Origin: an uncultured Alphaproteobacteria bacterium
Lineage (GTDB): Bacteria > Pseudomonadota > Alphaproteobacteria > RF32 > CAG-239
Length of the DNA stretch: 45,356 bases
Direction: 5' to 3'
Assembly (NCBI GenBank): GCA_944393215.1
Contig: CALXZL010000010.1
Span: forward strand, 1 to 45,356
Shown here in pieces: positions 44,021 to 45,356 of this stretch (position 1 is the stretch's first letter; each line of letters starts with the position of its first letter). Both the position numbers and the translations under genes were made by a program. Under the pieces are notes generated by a model. That model was not told where the DNA came from. It was given only the letters and a program-made list of their open reading frames with translations, and searched no databases.

Positions 44021-45135
44021 AAAAATTTTTGATAATAGCCTGTTTAAGTATAATGGCACCACAAATTGTCCAAGCTCAAGAATATACGGATGAAGAGATA
44101 TATAATAGTGTGTTCGGGTTAGTTAAAGACAACTATATTCTGTATCAATCTGCCGATATGGAAAAAATGGCAATAAACGGAATAAAAGGACTTTCAAAGC
44201 TGGATAAAAACGTAAAAATCGGCAATGACAATTCCCGAGTGAGTTTATATTATAAAGGCATATTGAAAAGGAGCAAATTAAAACCCGAAGATCGGGAGAA
44301 TATAGAAGGCTGGAACAAGCTCAATCAAGATATGATTGAAGAAGTCAAGAAAATATCTCCGCATATGAAAAAATATGACTTTGAAATATTGGATAATATA
44401 TTGGAGATAGCAATAAATGAAAGCTTGGACAAAGCCAGTAAATATTATCCCGAAGGTCAGAGCGAAGAAGTGGTTAATCAGGGTGTTAAAAGAAGTTTCA
44501 CGGCAAGTATGCAAGAAAATATTTTGTATATAAAAATCAGTTCATTTAATAAATACACGGCAAAAAATTTGGAAGAAACCTTAAAAACTCATAAAACGTA
44601 TGAGGGTGTGATATTAGATTTGCGAGGTTCGGTCGGTGGCGAATTATCAGAGGCGTTGAAGGTTGCCGATACTTTTTTGTCGGGCGGTGTAATGATAATG
44701 GAAGGCAAAGATAAAAACAATTTAACGTATTATCATGCGGATGAAGAAGACAAGACGGAAGACAAGCCTTTAGTCATCTTAATAGACGGAGCCACCACCT
44801 CGGCGGCAGAATTAGTAGCCTCGGCATTACAATCGCAGAGTCGAGGCAAGTTGGTAGGGACAACAACATATGGTAAAGGCAGCAAGCAAGAGCTGTATGA
44901 ATTGCCCAACGGAGCGGTTTTAGGTTTAACGCGAGGATATTTTTACACGGCGGGAGAAGAAGCAATAGATAAAAAAGGCATAAAGCCGGATATATGTACA
45001 TACGGACAAACAGAGATAGGAAATATGGAAAAATATGTGAGTCAGAAGATACAAGGAATATGCAAGAGAGAAGGGAGAGAAAATCAGGCTATAGATATGG
45101 AAGTTGCAAAATATATAATAGATTCCCAATTATAA
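44017..45135 (+). CDS. S41-family serine protease (C-terminal processing-like)
   Basis: A 372-residue exported protease. A signal peptide covers about 1-20 (ending QIVQA). The catalytic Ser262 lies in DGATTSAAELVASALQS and Lys287 in TTYGKGSKQ, the Ser-Lys pair of the CtpA/Tsp family. GVILDLRGSVGG is conserved. I see no clear PDZ domain in the about 150 residues before the catalytic domain, unlike standard CtpA. ATGA coupling to rnr suggests cotranscription. In alphaproteobacteria an S41 protease often lies elsewhere, so this is likely a paralogue. Confidence 0.85.
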   Translation: MKKFLIIACLSIMAPQIVQAQEYTDEEIYNSVFGLVKDNYILYQSADMEKMAINGIKGLSKLDKNVKIGNDNSRVSLYYKGILKRSKLKPEDRENIEGWNKLNQDMIEEVKKISPHMKKYDFEILDNILEIAINESLDKASKYYPEGQSEEVVNQGVKRSFTASMQENILYIKISSFNKYTAKNLEETLKTHKTYEGVILDLRGSVGGELSEALKVADTFLSGGVMIMEGKDKNNLTYYHADEEDKTEDKPLVILIDGATTSAAELVASALQSQSRGKLVGTTTYGKGSKQELYELPNGAVLGLTRGYFYTAGEEAIDKKGIKPDICTYGQTEIGNMEKYVSQKIQGICKREGRENQAIDMEVAKYIIDSQL

Positions 45136-45147
45136 TAAAAAAATTTA

Positions 45148-45175
45148 TTGACAAAGTTTAGGAAACGTGCATAAT
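45148..45175 (+). promoter_or_regulatory. Promoter of rpmG
   Basis: Consensus TTGACA (45148-45153), 16 bases, then CATAAT (45170-45175), with TG just before the -10. The leader to rpmG is about 40 bases. Confidence 0.7.
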
Positions 45176-45222
45176 GCGGCTAAATGTTTTAATTTGAAAC
45201 CTAAAAATAAGAGTATAAGAAA

Positions 45223-45356
45223 ATGGCAAAAGCAGTAAAAGTAAAAGTTAAAATGGAAAGCACAGCCGGAACCGGCACATTTTTTCTTGCTGAAAAGAAT
45301 CCGAGAACTCATCCGGAAAAATTGACTTTGAAAAAATATGACAAGAAGTCAAGAAA
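45223..45356 (+). CDS. rpmG: 50S ribosomal protein L33 (partial, cut by the window end)
   Basis: The first 44 residues are present, with the L33 marks [18 protein letters not shown] and [12 protein letters not shown]. The cysteines of the zinc-binding type are absent where expected, so this is the zinc-independent form common in Gram-negative bacteria. About ten residues are missing beyond the window. It has its own promoter after the S41 gene. Confidence 0.93.
   Translation, partial: MAKAVKVKVKMESTAGTGTFFLAEKNPRTHPEKLTLKKYDKKSR

Overview
The window looks like chromosome from an AT-rich alphaproteobacterium, probably an uncultured, reduced, host-associated (gut-type) lineage; that lineage guess rests on gene content and order only. 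The alphaproteobacterial signs are the order PBP1a-prfB, the order dGTPase / SPOR protein / NagZ, the zinc-free form of ribosomal protein L33, the C-terminal signature of the S24-type regulator, and the fused molybdopterin-binding/NTP-transferase protein. No rRNA, tRNA, CRISPR array, transposase or integrase was seen.

Layout. (1) 174-7463 is core: penicillin-binding protein 1A, release factor 2 read through a programmed +1 frameshift (the true start is upstream of the long open frame), a large AsmA-like envelope protein and a small HAD-like protein. (2) 7464 to about 19794 is a compact phage-derived module. A leftward S24-type repressor without the catalytic serine and a small partner gene face a rightward late operon. 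The operon carries the large terminase, endolysin, 3-TM holin, T7-type portal, scaffold, major capsid protein, tail tube A and nozzle. No integrase, replication genes, large ejection proteins or receptor-binding fibre were found. The divergent promoters contain three TAGGAA half-sites. A near-consensus promoter at 9267 runs almost at once into an intrinsic terminator, and two more strong terminators lie inside the operon, so late expression probably needs antitermination or read-through. (3) 19506-20353 is a junction: a small frameshifted gene, a terminator, a three-helix membrane protein and a GC-richer stretch with 27-base direct repeats and nested palindromes that I could not assign.

(4) 20354-31033 is housekeeping again: a serine esterase, an amino-acid-binding protein on the opposite strand, MlaC, GltX, CysS, an orphan PhoR-like histidine kinase, MutS, and ribosomal proteins L13 and S9. 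(5) 31232-36713 holds a zeta-toxin-like P-loop protein abutting surE, a two-subunit CoA-transferase, a molybdenum-cofactor-type nucleotidyltransferase and a low-complexity hypothetical protein. (6) 36841-41002, on the minus strand, runs from a dGTPase-like HD hydrolase through a SPOR protein, an M50 protease and NagZ to an overlooked 56-residue TatA-like protein; argS, scpA and scpB, usual members of this cluster, are absent. (7) 41071-45356 has exonuclease III, RNase R and an S41 protease in overlapping frames, then a promoter and the start of rpmG, cut by the window end.

The most unusual part is the phage-derived module. It has what is needed to package DNA, assemble a short-tailed particle and lyse the cell, but nothing visible for integration or replication. 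That fits a defective prophage, a satellite, or a domesticated particle such as a gene transfer agent. The sequence alone cannot decide between these.
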